Shown here: in pieces, positions 31,680 through 44,300 of the stretch | Layout of the letters: each line of letters opens with the position of its first letter | Position numbering within the stretch: the stretch's first letter is position 1 | Assembly (NCBI GenBank): GCA_012931725.1 | Contig: CM022944.1 | Coordinates: 18,327,523 to 18,391,522, forward strand | DNA length: 64,000 bases | From: Litsea cubeba | Lineage: Eukaryota > Streptophyta > Magnoliopsida > Laurales > Lauraceae | Reading direction: 5' to 3' | The notes under the pieces: model-generated | The model's input: only the letters and a program-made list of their open reading frames with translations | Told to the model about the DNA's origin: nothing | Databases searched by the model: none | Made by a program: the position numbers and the translations under genes

Positions 31680-34600
31680 CTCCAAATAGGTCGTCATAAC
31701 AAACGGGAGCTCGTACCCTGTTATGAACAGAAATGCGTTCTGCATGAGGGTCATTCTGTTCAAATTCATGTTGCACTTCTCGTTTAAGCTGAAAACTTTC
31801 TGAGACCTGGTCAGTAAGCCCATCAGAAGCAGATACATGCCTACGGTCAGTAAGCCCATCAGAAGCATATGCATGCCTACTCTGAGAAGTAGCTTCTTTG
31901 TTTTCCTTTGGCACCTGTCTGATATTCTGTTGCCTGAATTGTTTCTGCAATGAAGTAAAACATTACATATGAACAGTAATAAATAGTTTTAATATTAGTA
32001 TAAACATATCAGTGGGGAGCTGAACCAGATTAATGGGATAAGGCTTAGATGATGATGATATGAATTAAAAATCATCAACTATATGGAAAAAGAGATAAGT
32101 GCTGTCATAGTAAGAGGTCAGTCTCATTTTTGTGAATAGGGAAGCGCCAGTGCAAGTGGCATTTATAGTTCACCAACTGGCAACGAATGATGGAGCCAAT
32201 GGGTCCAGACGATAGATAGATCTGAGCTCATGCTCCAAAACTCCCTCAGCCAAGACAATCTTGAACACTCAGACTTTGGCATGCAAGTAGACAGTTCAAA
32301 ATAGGTAGAAAATAGAATCCCGACAACATTCAACGTGTGGGAAGATAAAAGATTTAGGGTTGTCTCAGCTGGGAGAAATTTGGGCATGATCCATCCACTG
32401 TGGGGCTCGAACAGTCTAGATCACTATAGGAAGACTGTCTGTACATTTAGTGTGGTGGGTAAATGTGGTGGGTAAAAAAACAACCTTTCCAGTCATGAAC
32501 AGAATGGGAGAGAATAAAAAAAGTTGACCACAGCATGTGGACAAGGTTGAACCAAATCTTTAAATGTTCAGTCCATCTTTTGAAGATCCAAACCACTCAA
32601 AATATGTGCCAACCCAGGCTTACAGTGTAAGTCCATGATTCAATGTAATGCTCATTGTTTGGTCTGGACAAAATTTTAAAAATGTGATTCAATCACACAT
32701 TGATCAAAGGTTTCACAAAGTGGGAACACCATAACATGATTCAACCCGTCAATTCAATCCAAATGCCATGCATCAATACATGACCCAAATTTCAGGTCAA
32801 CCGGAATGATATTTAACCAATGGTAAATCTAATTCTGAATGGACTGAAAATTTAAATAGTTATGGGGGGAAATGCACATCTAACCGACAGTCTGGCTGGC
32901 CAAAAGAAGGACCCCAATATATCGCTTCATTTGGAGAAGAGCTGAGGCATGCTATAGGTAAAAGTGTGGGCCCACAACTTGAAATGGTTTAGATCTTAAG
33001 AAAGTGGACCACATATGTACACATTTGGTTTGACCCTACTTGACCACACCATGTGGTAAACTTTACATAATCACTCCTCTGCACATGCATACACATACAA
33101 ACACAACAATAGAGATGATAAACTCTACCCAGTTGTTCCTGCTACACTTCGTAACCATTTATTTTCATTGAAAATTGGAATGGGTCCCACTTTTCACTGA
33201 GGCAATTAGGCAACCAATCCATTGAACCTCAACCACCTCTTGTAAAAATCATATTAGGAGGTGTCATACACTTCTGTAGGAGATGATACATGCCTCCAAC
33301 CAGAGTGATATTTGGGTCAACTAGCGAGGGCTAAGATTGAGATCAAATGGTTCGCTGCCATAAAACCTGGGCTTCACAGCCCATTTTCTTTTCAAAGCAT
33401 TTAATCCAGCTAGTTGTGGTCATTTCTATGGAGATTGTTTTGCACCTCAAACTCCCTTCCCCTTGCCATTATTTCTTTGTAAGCATTCGGTTCACGCTTC
33501 TTCAGAATGTTCCACAATACACCTCCGCCTGTACGGAAGCGCTGGGCATCTGCGGTCAATTGACCCCCACAACCCTGAATTGCATCCACCTGCAAGTTTC
33601 AAACTCTATCAGAAATTCCATAAGACTTCTAAATACAAGCTTTCACATTCCAAAAATTCCCTGCTGGCAAATGAAATTGTAAAGGCCAATTGTGATCAAA
33701 TGGACCACTATATTTAATTTTTTGATTGGTAATAATATGCTTTTAGTTGATCATTGTATTCAAGGAATTCCATGTTTTACTGCAGGCACCCACCCACATG
33801 CTTCTCATAAATTCATGTCATTCCAAGATATGCACCCTTCACAACCCTCTGTATCTGTGCTTAAGCTTATCCATTGTCTACTTGTCTATAATCTGAACTT
33901 AAGCCACCAAGGACTGCTATTTAATAAATTTCTCAGTGAGCCAAAATGCATGGCCAAACTTACGTGAGTCATTTGAAAAGTCAAAGAAAGAATACGACAT
34001 GGGATTTTAACAGTGAAGAGATCACTGCACAATGTATCGGACAAAGTGAACATAGAGTACCCAACCAAACATACTTTTGGACTTTATTCACCTTGAAATT
34101 AGACTGTCTGCAAAGTAAATGATCACAAGCCTATCCACACCATGCTGGACATCAGCTAATTATTGCATCGGATTCACGGACCTGCTGAAGGGGATAAGTT
34201 ATCAGCGAAGATTTCCCTCTTTCTTATGTATACAGTGTGTTCTAAGTAAGTTTGTATAATAATATGAAACACCATAAGATTCACCTTTATTACACATCCG
34301 AATTCGTATATACACATTTGACATTAGTACGTTACTGATCAGACTTACATTTCATATAGATGTGCTTTAGTAGATCCCCATGTCCACTAGATCAACTAAT
34401 ATGAGGCACCTGCTGATGCCGGAGAAAAGGCTTAGTATGCTGTAACCAAAGCTATTTCTATATGCCTGCTACTTGCATCATGGCGATGAAATCATGAAAG
34501 TGAAAATTAAGTGATAGGTTGCTGATCTTGTTGATGCGAAGAATATTCCATAAGTTGGAAAGGATAGCATCCAAAGAAACTCTCAAATAAATCACAATAC

Positions 34601-37191
34601 CATATGAGTTGAAGAACCTACAGCAGTCCCAAATGTCAGAATTTCTTGAATCAATGTTTCTCAGTCTCAATCTCACTTTTCCCAAGGGTTTCAAAGTTAG
34701 AACAATGCTGTTTTAAACTATTATCAAACAATGTAAGGACTACAAGAGGGGCGTGGGTGAGAGTTTAAAAAAGTTAAGGTAACATGGAGCTTAATTAAGC
34801 TGAGCCTGGTAACAAAATTTCTTTACTCTTAGATTATGATTTATGATTTACTCTCTCTTACCTGCAACCTTGTGGTTGCAACAATGAACACATTTCAACT
34901 GTGCTAAGGGCCTTTGTCCTCAATGACAGTTACCTTTTTTTTTCTCCTGTTTACAACATACAATTTCATTTTTAGTCTGCATAAGATGATAATAAATTGT
35001 AATTCTACTATTATACTAGTTTTGAAAATTTTAGCAGATGCATGGTGGTCCCAATTTGGAGATGATAAACCTAAGCAACAAAAATTGGACACTTGACTCC
35101 CAAATTAATATTGCAGTTCTAGTAAGATGTGAGAGGAATTGGAGCATTTTTCAATAAATCCACTGCAAAGAGGTATACGGTAGAAAATTGAATGATCCAG
35201 TATTCATGCATTATAATTTGCATATCCCCAAAAGGCATGTTTTAAAGTGTGCAACAGTTAAGTTTAGTTGACTATATCTCTTTTCCATTGGCATAATGCA
35301 TAGAATTTAATCAGCATCATGTAAATTGAGAGAATATGATGAAAAGACTGGATTCTTTAGTGATCGCATCAACTGGAAAACATCAATATCCTCCAGTAGA
35401 CTGCTGAAGAGCCACATTCTTGACCAAAGAGGATATTCATGGATGGTAATGCGTTAAGAAACTGGCTGAAGTCGAATGGAATATTGATTAACTTAACTAT
35501 GAACTGTTCTTGATGAGGAGATCAAATGTTGAGAGTATGGGAGATGAAGAAGATGAAGCAACTGGCACCAAGTCTGGTTTTCCTTCTCGTGATCTGCACC
35601 TTTTCACTTGTGAGGGTAGTGTGGATGAGATAACCAACAATGAACTGCGAACACTAGGGGATGTGGGCCACGATCATATGTATGTGTTTTATGAAGTTGA
35701 ATAATATATGAATGGTTTTGCAATTTCAAATTAATAATAAGCCGTCAAGTAGTGATGAAAGACCTGATATATTGTGAAGTACAAAGAACACTACTTTCGA
35801 TAGAATTGAGTGAAAAGAAAAGCTCCCAAAGCCAACTATAGATAGATGGCATAAGGCCTTCCTAGCAATGATGATGAGTGTTATATTGTCATTAAGACTT
35901 TCAAATTGTTGATTTTAAATGTAGAAATAACATATAACATATTGCATTGTAGGTTCAGTAGAATAATATAAACATGCACTTCACCTCTCTACCTTTTTTT
36001 TTAGAATTTTTTATATATTTTTAACTTTTGGCTATCTTCCAAAATGAAATATTGAAATGCCGAAATGTTTTAGCCTGGAGGCAACTATGCCTAAGATATA
36101 TGGAATAAGGTGTCAACGATGCTAATGAACTTAACCTTATTAAAATAGAACAGAAATATGCAACTGATGTTCATTTCAAAGTTCACAAATACTCAATCTT
36201 CTCATTCCATTTTTACTCTATCCATGCAACAAGTAACACACTCAAGAATTCATGGTGGTTAAGATGAAGAACAAAGATGTGGTATGCATCTAATAACAAA
36301 ACAGAAGGCATTCTCTTCCGCGTATCCAATACAATCAATAAGCTGTCTGTCTAGAGTCATAACAAGGAGCATGGAGCTGAAGATTTTGGACCCAGCAGTT
36401 CATGTAAAACAATCAGAGGACAATGTCAAAGAAGCTTGCTACCCACAAGACATAAATAAAGCCTACCAACCCCACCCCCATTTATCTTAGACCTTGCATT
36501 GGAATTCTTTTCATGTCACTATAAAAACAGATGATTCTGAACTGTTCATTAAATCAAAACCAATTGCAGAAATAATAAAGAAACCTACCTCTTTGATAAG
36601 ATCTCTTACAGCAGACATACCAAGGCAACCAACAGCATTCCAAATCAGGTATGATTTCTTCTCCTTCAAATGTCTACAGGTGTCTATAACAAACCTGCCA
36701 ACACATCACATGCTATTTATATATATATGAAAGCTGCTAAAAAATCAACCAATCAAAAGGGGTTACAGTTTTGAGGGGTTCAAAGCTGTCCAACTTCTAG
36801 GGTTTCCGAAAAAAATCAGTTTTTTTTTTTTTTCAAATCTACATCACTTAACAATTACAGATTACCAATCTTCACCAAAAACTAACAACAACAACAGATT
36901 ACGAATCGCGAAAAGGTCATACCTGTTGATGTCTGTAACGTTATCAACGGATCCTTTCTTCTTGTTCCTTCTCTTCTTCCTATTTGCCCTTCGCTTCGAG
37001 CTTCGGCCGAGAGATTCTTGTTTCGCCGCACTATCACCATCTCCTCCGTTGATTTGGGTCGATTCGACCGATAGGATGGGCTGATCATCATCTTCTTCTA
37101 GGGTTTCTGCATCGAGCATTTCGGCATCTTGGTCTAGGGTTTCGTCGTCGAAAATGGCTTCCAAGACGTTAACGCCGTCTCCTTCTTCCAT
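31663..37191 (-). CDS. PHAX RNA-binding-domain protein (phosphorylated adaptor of RNA export-like)
   Basis: Four exons, read right to left: 36923-37191, 36589-36694, 33446-33589 and 31663-31944. All junctions are GT-AG with matching phases, giving 266 residues. The N-terminus is acidic (MEEGDGVNVLEAIFDDETL) and is followed by a basic stretch near residues 63-80 (KRRANRKKRRNKKK) that could be a nuclear localisation signal. The PHAX RNA-binding domain covers about residues 86-173, with FVIDTCRHLKEKKSYLIWNA, VDAIQGCGGQLTADAQRFRTG and ILKKREPNAYKEIM. In animals PHAX bridges capped snRNA to the export receptor; plant proteins keep the RNA-binding domain, but their role is less clear. The tail holds a 12-residue repeat (HAYASDGLTDRR, HVSASDGLTDQV). 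The Met at 37189-37191 was chosen because an upstream in-frame extension reads through the TATA box. Confidence 0.93.
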
Positions 37192-37247
37192 TTTGGGGAG
37201 AGTAGAGAGAGAGACGACTGATGAGAACGTGAGGAGCAGAAAGAGAG

Positions 37248-37255
37248 CTTTTATA
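37248..37255 (-). promoter_or_regulatory. TATA box of the PHAX gene
   Basis: TATAAAAG on the minus strand lies 57 bases upstream of the chosen ATG, with a CT-rich leader between them, as in many plant promoters. It also rules out the longer in-frame start. Confidence 0.6.
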
Positions 37256-39677
37256 GGCAACGGTTCCTGGCTCAGTTGCTCCTGCTCCTGTTCGGTGCGG
37301 GTCGGGTATGGGGTGGAATCCTACCCGGACCTGGTTTAGTTTATTAGAGTAAAGTTTTAGAAATTCGTTGTGACTCACCAACTCGTTTAAAGTTTAATCC
37401 TCCTGGGATTATACTGAGCCAGTGAGTCAATGAGTCCGGCCGAGTAGTTGGTCGGACTTGGTTAGAGGCGTGCTTAGGCCGGGTTGCCCTGGCTTAAGAG
37501 TATACTAGCACACTAACCCATGCTAGTATGAAAAAACCGTGCCTAGGCCAAGCCTGCGCTATTGACTAAGTCAACGCATGACCTAGTTTTCATGCTTAAG
37601 CACAAGCATACTTACCAATTAAAATCAATTGAAAAGAAATTCAAATCACATAGCATCATCCTCAAACACTTACCCACATAAAAATCAGACAAGAGGATTA
37701 TGATGGTATTTTTTTTTTTAAATCCAAGAGTATGTTGCGTACAAATGGAGTAAGAGAAGTTTGGTAGAAAAAATAGAGGAGTATACACGGTGTATATGAG
37801 ATGTGAGATGGAAATGAAGTGGTTGCAAAGAGAAGAGTGAAAAGTGAAAAGAAATAGAGTGGTTGCATGTGGAAGTGGGAGGTTGATATGGGTTAGTTAT
37901 GAATAAAGTATGTAACTCCTTGTCAAAATTGGCTTTAATATAGTATAATAGGTCTGACCCATTAATTATCAGGCATAATCGCAAGAAGATTTGTCTATGT
38001 AACGAGAGGATTTACGCTCTACAAACTTCTATCTTCACATGAGAGAGGAATCATGCATTCCTACCTCTTCTTCTCCTCTCTATCTCTCTCTAGAAATTTG
38101 ATGTCTTCTCTATCAAGAAAAATTAATTTATTTATTTTATCATTTCTTTTGGAAAAAAAAAGCGTGTTGCACCAAATAACGGAATAATGAGCTATAAGGA
38201 AAATCAGAATAATTTTCTTCCCTGTTACAAAATCCTTTTATCACACAAAGGACCCTTTGGGGATGTTGGACTAATCAGCCTTAGGCTAACCAGCTTGCCC
38301 AAGTTATTTGGACTAGTTACCATCTTTGTCAAGACATGTTTGCGAACTATGAGTCCAGAAACAATTCTCGAGGGTTTTATTAGCTTTGGGCATGATCTAA
38401 TGCTCTGATGAACGTGAAATAAAACTCATGCCTGGTTATTTATTTTTTATTTTTTCAATGGCCAATTCATGTAGTTAATTAGGTGAACTAGGTATCCATT
38501 AATATTCTTGCCACCCAATTCTGATAAAATAATAATTAAGATGCATTTGTTTTCATGAGGTTAACTTTTTTAGGGTCTCATAAAGTAAAACTGAATTAGT
38601 TTGGTGGTTGAAACTTGTCCTTCCCACTTGTTTTGACCAATAAACATGGTAAAGTTAAGTTTTTATCTACTGAAATTACTTTACCACAGATATTATTTTA
38701 CCATGTAAAACAAATGTTGTCTGTAATGTTCTTTTTTATGTGGTAAAGTAAAATATGTTATAAGGTAATCTTAGCCACCAAGAATTTTACCAAGTACCCA
38801 TGCTTGGTTGATCAAAATGATTGGAAATGTAAAGTTTTATCAACCTAAAGTTTTACCATTACTTCACCAACCGCCTGAAAACTTTACATTGTAAGAGTTA
38901 GGTACAGTGTTCACTTTATTAGACCACAGCCCACTACTTCACTTTACCACACAAAAACCAACATAAAATTTAGGGGTGGAACCAAAGATTTGCCTTTGGT
39001 GGCCACTATGAAAAAGAAAATTTTTGGAAGGCTAGGGCAACATAAAAAAAACACTAAGATTTTCTCTAACATTGGAGAATTTTCGAAACCTCTTGGCAAT
39101 GTAAAAGAAAATTAAAATTTTCATTAATGGATTTTTTTTTTTTTTTTTTAATTTCTGGGCTAGTTCCGCACCTAGTTATATATACTTTACCACTACTCAT
39201 CTTTTGAAAATTCTATTTAACACCACAATTAATAAACTTTCGAGTTTTGACCAAGTCTTCAAAACGCTCTGAATTCTTTTCCCCCCTTCAAGGACCAATT
39301 CAATAGTCTCTAATTGGATGATATAATGGTCTGATGAATGGTCTCTGCCCCTTGAGCACGGATACTCTCTCCATCTCATCACTCATACATTCCATGACAA
39401 ATCCGCAAAAGAAAACGAAATTTCAAATTTAACTAGCATCATGATCATCATCATAATCAAAACCTTATTTAATTAATCATGTTGATGTCGAATTTAACTA
39501 CCATCTTATAAAATGAAATTACATTATTAGAATTCGATCTACCACACCATTACATTATTTAATACCACGCAAAGGAGAAAGGTACGTAACATATACAATG
39601 CCACAAAATCTAGATCTTAATGCTACAGAAACCAAGCTAATATGATCAACTATATAGTTCACTCCAGCAAAAGCATT
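37256..39677. other. Intergenic DNA between the PHAX gene and the lectin gene
   Basis: This is the upstream region of PHAX and the downstream region of the lectin, both on the minus strand. It is AT-rich, with scattered TTTACCA/TGGTAAA words between 38640 and 38960 that may be a degenerate repeat. No gene was recognised. Confidence 0.45.
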
Positions 39678-42138
39678 CTAAGTAGCCTTAGAATGAGATA
39701 AACGTTCACCATTGTTGTATCCTATCAGGCCCCCAAGTTTCTTAAGTTTCTGCTGCATCACATCCCGAATGCCCGACCCCTGGAGGCGCGATAGTCGGAT
39801 ACTAAGCGAATCCAGATACCAACCACTCCTTCCTTTGAAACCAGCAATCGACCCTCCCTCCATTGCAAATGTGAATGGTGTCCCTTCTTCAACTCCATAA
39901 GGTCCGAATGTCCTCCTGTTGCTCTTGAAGGTGAGTGATCGGATCACAGGGCTGCCACCTCTCACTACAGGGCAGTAGTGGCCACTTATGCTTGTTAGGA
40001 ACTCCTCCGGATACTGCAGTTTGATCTGAAATCCATGCACATATATAAAGAAGCATCTTCAACTCTTTTAGTAGTTCATTGATGATCAAATTCAAAACTG
40101 TCCATAGATATTAAGATCATGGGCTAGGGACTCAGTTTGTACATGGCTGGGGTTTTAGGCCCAAGTCCAACTCAATATATGTTGTGTGTATAGTTGCAAC
40201 TTGATCGACCCTGGGTGCTGTTAAAAGATTATATATGAATAGGTTGATCGAAACCAAAATCATCAGTTTCACTAGTCATGCATGTATTACTTATTTAAGA
40301 TTGGTATCAAAATAATCCGTTTTGCTCCCGAATAGAGGCCAAGTTAATGGTGAAAATTCAAGTAAAAACAGAAATTACGAACCCTCCTGCGCGCAGAGGC
40401 TGAACCTGAAATTTTGCCTGTTGAGGGGGGCACTATTAAATTGAGAAATTCTTGGAGGGGTGATTGTGAAAAATCTATAAAGATTTGCTTTATATACAAG
40501 AGGATTTCAAATTTCTAACCACCTCCCCTCCCCTAAAACACAAACCCTAGTTTCGGATGCCTGTGTGGCTCATCTAGATGCATGTTAATCATAGGATTTT
40601 TTTGAAATTGAAAGATAATAACATGAGTTAGAAGTCCATACCAAACCGGGCTGGATCCAATGAAGCTTAATGATTGGATAAGAACTCATGTAACCATTAA
40701 ACTATTACGCTCTTAGATAAATGGTCATGATCATCGAATAGTGATAATCTTTGGCCCACTTTTTATACATTGCGATTTACATGGATTAGGGTGGGTCCCG
40801 CATTGTGTACTAATTTTATTTATTTATTTGTTTATTGTCGCTTCTTTATTTTTCTTTCTATATGCACGCTAAATACTTACTTTAGCGGTGTAACTGCCTC
40901 CATTTCCTCCATGCTTATCTCCAGAAATGGGCTTCCCATGCTTGTCATACTCCACACGAATGGAGTCAATGCAACGCTCATAAACAATGGTTATTTCTCT
41001 AACTCCACTGAAAGTCCCATCATCCCAACTGCTCCCACCATTACCACCCCATGGCCCTACTTCTATTGCCTTTTTCTTTCCAACCTTCTTTTGAGAATCC
41101 TACAAATGACAAAGAAACCCAGCTCTCAGACATTCAAAAATGCAAGCAATCTCAATAAAGAAAAGAAACAAAAAAGAAAAAGAAAGAAGGAAAAATAAAA
41201 GGGATGAATGTACATCCACTGGGACGCATAGTTAGCTATTTCCCTTTACAGAAAAAATAGAGAGTGAGATACGTTCTACTAGAGATAAACACTTGGCCAA
41301 AAAATGAAAAATGACAAAAAAGACAAAGTAGACATAAAAGATCAATGAAACATTACGTAGACAAGTAAATCCCTTATTAGTTCCAAGGTATTCCTTTAAA
41401 TTAAGGGGATTTATCATTCGAAGGGAAGTAGACTACTCAATAATTTGACAATGAATTTCTATCATAATTTTGCACATTCAATATGATTCCGTATTAAGTA
41501 ATATATATTATTAGCATATTATTTGCATTAAAACATATTAACTTTTTTAAACTTAAATATATGGACAACAACCCAGAAGCATTTAAGAACGGTTCGTTAC
41601 CCGAATGGTAAGGAGTGTGGGTTTCTTACCCGACTGTCGGGTACGCCACATCTTTTTGCTTTTGTTGGCTTCTTTCCCACCAGCGTGGGCTTTCTTCCTA
41701 CTTGTACGGGCTCTTTTTCCAGTCGAGTGGGCTGCCTTCCCGCGTGTGTACGAGTTCTCTCTTGGATCCTAGCCCTCTTGGCTGGGATACCAAAAAAAAA
41801 AAAAAACTAAAGGCACTTCAACCACAAATCTACGAGGCACTCCTTATATAAATGGGTCATTAATTATTCCTTTAACTCGATCTTTTAGATGTTTTCCCCT
41901 ATTTACCTTCTTTTAAAAATAACCATACTATTGCAGACTGATATCATTGGTACATATTATATTTTCATCACCAGTACAAGATCGGTTACTAAACTTGAAC
42001 CCTTATGTGCATTAATTTTATACACGACCAACTATCAAGACTAAAATATATGTAATTCATGAAGTCTCAAATAATACAAACAAATCCAGCAGGAAAAATG
42101 ATATTGCAGTTAGGATGATATGTATGTTTTCTTACCAT
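39678..42138 (-). CDS. Jacalin-related lectin (single jacalin domain)
   Basis: Three coding exons, read right to left: 42136-42138 (the ATG alone), 40881-41099 and 39678-40025, giving 189 residues with GT-AG junctions. The jacalin beta-prism fold starts with GPWGGNGGSSWDDG and continues through GVREITIVYERCIDSIRVEY, GKPISGDKHGGNGG, FLTSISGHYC and SLTFKSNRRTFGPYGVEEG. The sugar-binding loop GWYLD matches the G-x-x-x-D consensus of mannose-type lectins, so carbohydrate binding is likely. No signal peptide is present, so a nucleo-cytoplasmic location is inferred. The last 36 or so residues after the domain (RLQGSGIRDVMQQKLKKLGG and on) are an unassigned extension. An intron immediately after the ATG fits this family; the next exon has no in-frame Met near its start. 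Confidence 0.9.
41586..41806 (+). repeat. Possible short retroposon with poly(A) tail
   Basis: A discrete G+C-richer block (GGTTCGTTACCCGAATGG and onward, with several GTGGGCT/TTCCCGC words) ends in 14 A at about 41793-41806 inside otherwise AT-rich intron DNA of the lectin gene. The tail suggests retroposition. Target duplications are not clear, and the source RNA is unknown. Confidence 0.4.
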
Positions 42139-42293
42139 ATTGAGGTAAGATGAACCTGAAGTAAATTGAGATGAGAGAAGAGAGGGTTCCTGTTGGCAAC
42201 GGAGACTGAAGATCAGAGAGATCGATGTTTGATGAGCACAACCTCTATTAATAAAGATTGAGGAAGTGAAGGAACTAGAATTAGAATATAGTC

Positions 42294-42300
42294 ATTTATA
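42294..42300 (-). promoter_or_regulatory. Likely TATA box of the lectin gene
   Basis: TATAAAT on the minus strand lies about 156 bases before the ATG, leaving room for a leader of roughly 120 bases. A second AT-rich site (near 42245-42255) is a weaker alternative. Confidence 0.4.
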
Positions 42301-42911
42301 TGGAGAGAATGGGATAGTGGGGGAACTAGAATCAGAATTAGGTATCAATTCCAGCCTCCACTAGTGGTAGTACGTAGATGCCGATGAGCTTTCACATCTA
42401 CATCGATCGACATATGCAATAACATATTGTATCCATGGTTAGGGGTGCTCATGGGCCACGCCTAGTCTGCTTTAGGCCAGGTTTGGATGTGTATCACTTT
42501 AACACTTGGGCCGGGCATTGGCCCATGTGAGTAAGGAGGTTTTTTGATTTGGGGTCATTTGTAAATAATGAATATTTAAATTTTAAGTATATAAGGTTTA
42601 CACATGCGTTTCTTATAATCACGTTTGTCTAATAACGTCATTTTCATATCATTTACTCATGTGATTCATTTGACCATGCTTATTTCAATGACATGTGTAA
42701 ATGAATTAGATGATCTTGTAAACGATAGTTATTAATCATTGAATTAAACTCTATTATAATAATATGAACAAGAGAAAAAAAAATCATTTTATATCAAAGT
42801 CTTGATCTGTTTATAACGGATTTTTTAATATCACACTAGATTAACATATCAAAATACATAGACACACATTGGAGCCATCATTCTTAACATATAAAGAAAC
42901 AATTTTGTTAT

Positions 42912-42958
<47 letters not shown>

Positions 42959-43978
42959 GAAAGAATCAAAGAAAAATAAGATAAGGGAATCAAAGACCAT
43001 CAATCTACATGCCTGTGTTGTTTTTCGAAGCAGATTGATTACAAAAATCCTTCTATGTTTTAAGTTTTCCTCCTAATCATAAGGATTCCAGAACTTAACT
43101 AATAACCAACACAGTGTAAAAGAATTCATAAGTTGTCATTTGAATCACCTTGCAAATGAAGTGAAGAATTTAACTAATAACCAAGACAAAGTAAGGGAAT
43201 TCATTTTAAGACAATTATAGAGGATCTGTGGAACATGTGCAAGATCCAGGCCATCATCATCTGGGACCCACCATGAGCTCCACTAGGCTAGAAGTGCATT
43301 AGAAAAAAAGGACAGCTCTCAACAAGGACAATGGAGGTTGAAAAATAAAAACATAGATAATATTGTTATTTGCAAAGCCATCCCCTCCGTGCAGGGGTCC
43401 AATCAAAGGTTATAAAGGCATCATCCAAATTGCTTTCTCAGGCAAAGCTAATGTTGGAGATTTCATAGAGCTAACATTAGCAACCAGAGGAGTTAGGTTG
43501 TTCATCAATCTTCATCCCAGTATTGTTTCACTTGTATTGTTTTGGAAAAGCATGGAAACTTGATAACCAACTTTAAGATTTGCACATTTAAGTTTTGGTA
43601 GCCAGTACATTGCATTTGGGTTTTGGAATGGCTGATCAAAGCTGTGCATTGACAATGTAAGGGAACCATCCAAATACAATATTATTTGCTTAGAAATCAA
43701 TATTTATTTCTTATTTATTTATTTATTTATGTTTTAAGTGACTCTAGCCCTTGAAAACATTGTGACCTAGCAAATCAAAATGAGAACATATAAATAGGGA
43801 TGAATTCCAAGCATATTAGGAACTCAACATTGAACTTTGTCACTAAGCCATCTAATTATCTCCTATGCTTTCCTAGATATCTCTTTTAGGTGTCAAGTTT
43901 GTGACTGGGTTCTGATACTTGTTCTGTTTTATGTTCTCTTACAATTGCTGTCATTATGAATGTTTTATCTGGATGCAG
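42301..43978. other. Intergenic DNA, lectin promoter side to MFS remnant
   Basis: Contains a (GA)n microsatellite at 42916-42957 and one end of the dispersed GGGGTGCTCATGGGCC repeat near 42443. Short open frames around 43363-43700 show no recognisable family. Confidence 0.45.
42916..42957. repeat. (GA)n microsatellite
   Basis: Uninterrupted GA run of about 42 bases. Confidence 0.95.
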
Positions 43979-44300
43979 TTCTATCTAAAAGCAGGATTTC
44001 ACTTTAACAAAGATCAGTTTGCAGATTTGATTCTTATAGCTGGGTTTGCAAGTGTCATATCACCCGTATTTTTTATATTTGCTTGTGCCAGCGTATGCTT
44101 TTTCTTTTCTTTTTATCTTCTTGTGTGCATCTTCTTAAAGTACTAAATGATATTAAATTTTTCATGCAGCTGCTTAGCTTATGATGCCCATTTTAGCGCA
44201 TCTTTTAAAAGAGCTGAAGTTACTTACTATACGGCTCTTTGCACGATGGGCACATGTAACGTCCTTTTCTGCCTCTATTATCTATTTCCAGATGAGCTGA
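43979..44300 (+). pseudogene. Fragment of a hippocampus-abundant-transcript-like MFS transporter
   Basis: Two consecutive exon remnants are visible. After an intact acceptor, 43979-44065 reads FYLKAGFHFNKDQFADLILI and on to VISP, followed directly by GTATTT. The second, from about 44178, reads LMMPILAHLLKELKLLTIRL in one frame and then degenerates. This order (FxFNKxQFADL, then MPILAP and EEKLL) matches the middle membrane segments of plant HIAT1-like MFS proteins. No upstream or downstream exons were found within several kilobases, so this is a relic rather than a gene. The phase at the second acceptor is off by one. Confidence 0.6.

Noticed and set aside
37189..37260. In-frame upstream extension of the PHAX protein (PIKALFLLLTFSSVVSLS...) that looks like a signal peptide
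   Set aside because: It has no ATG at its start and its first codons are the TATA box (TATAAAAG at 37248-37255), so it is promoter and leader sequence.
43363..43700. Short open frames just upstream of the MFS remnant
   Set aside because: No similarity to transporter exons or any known family was recognised.
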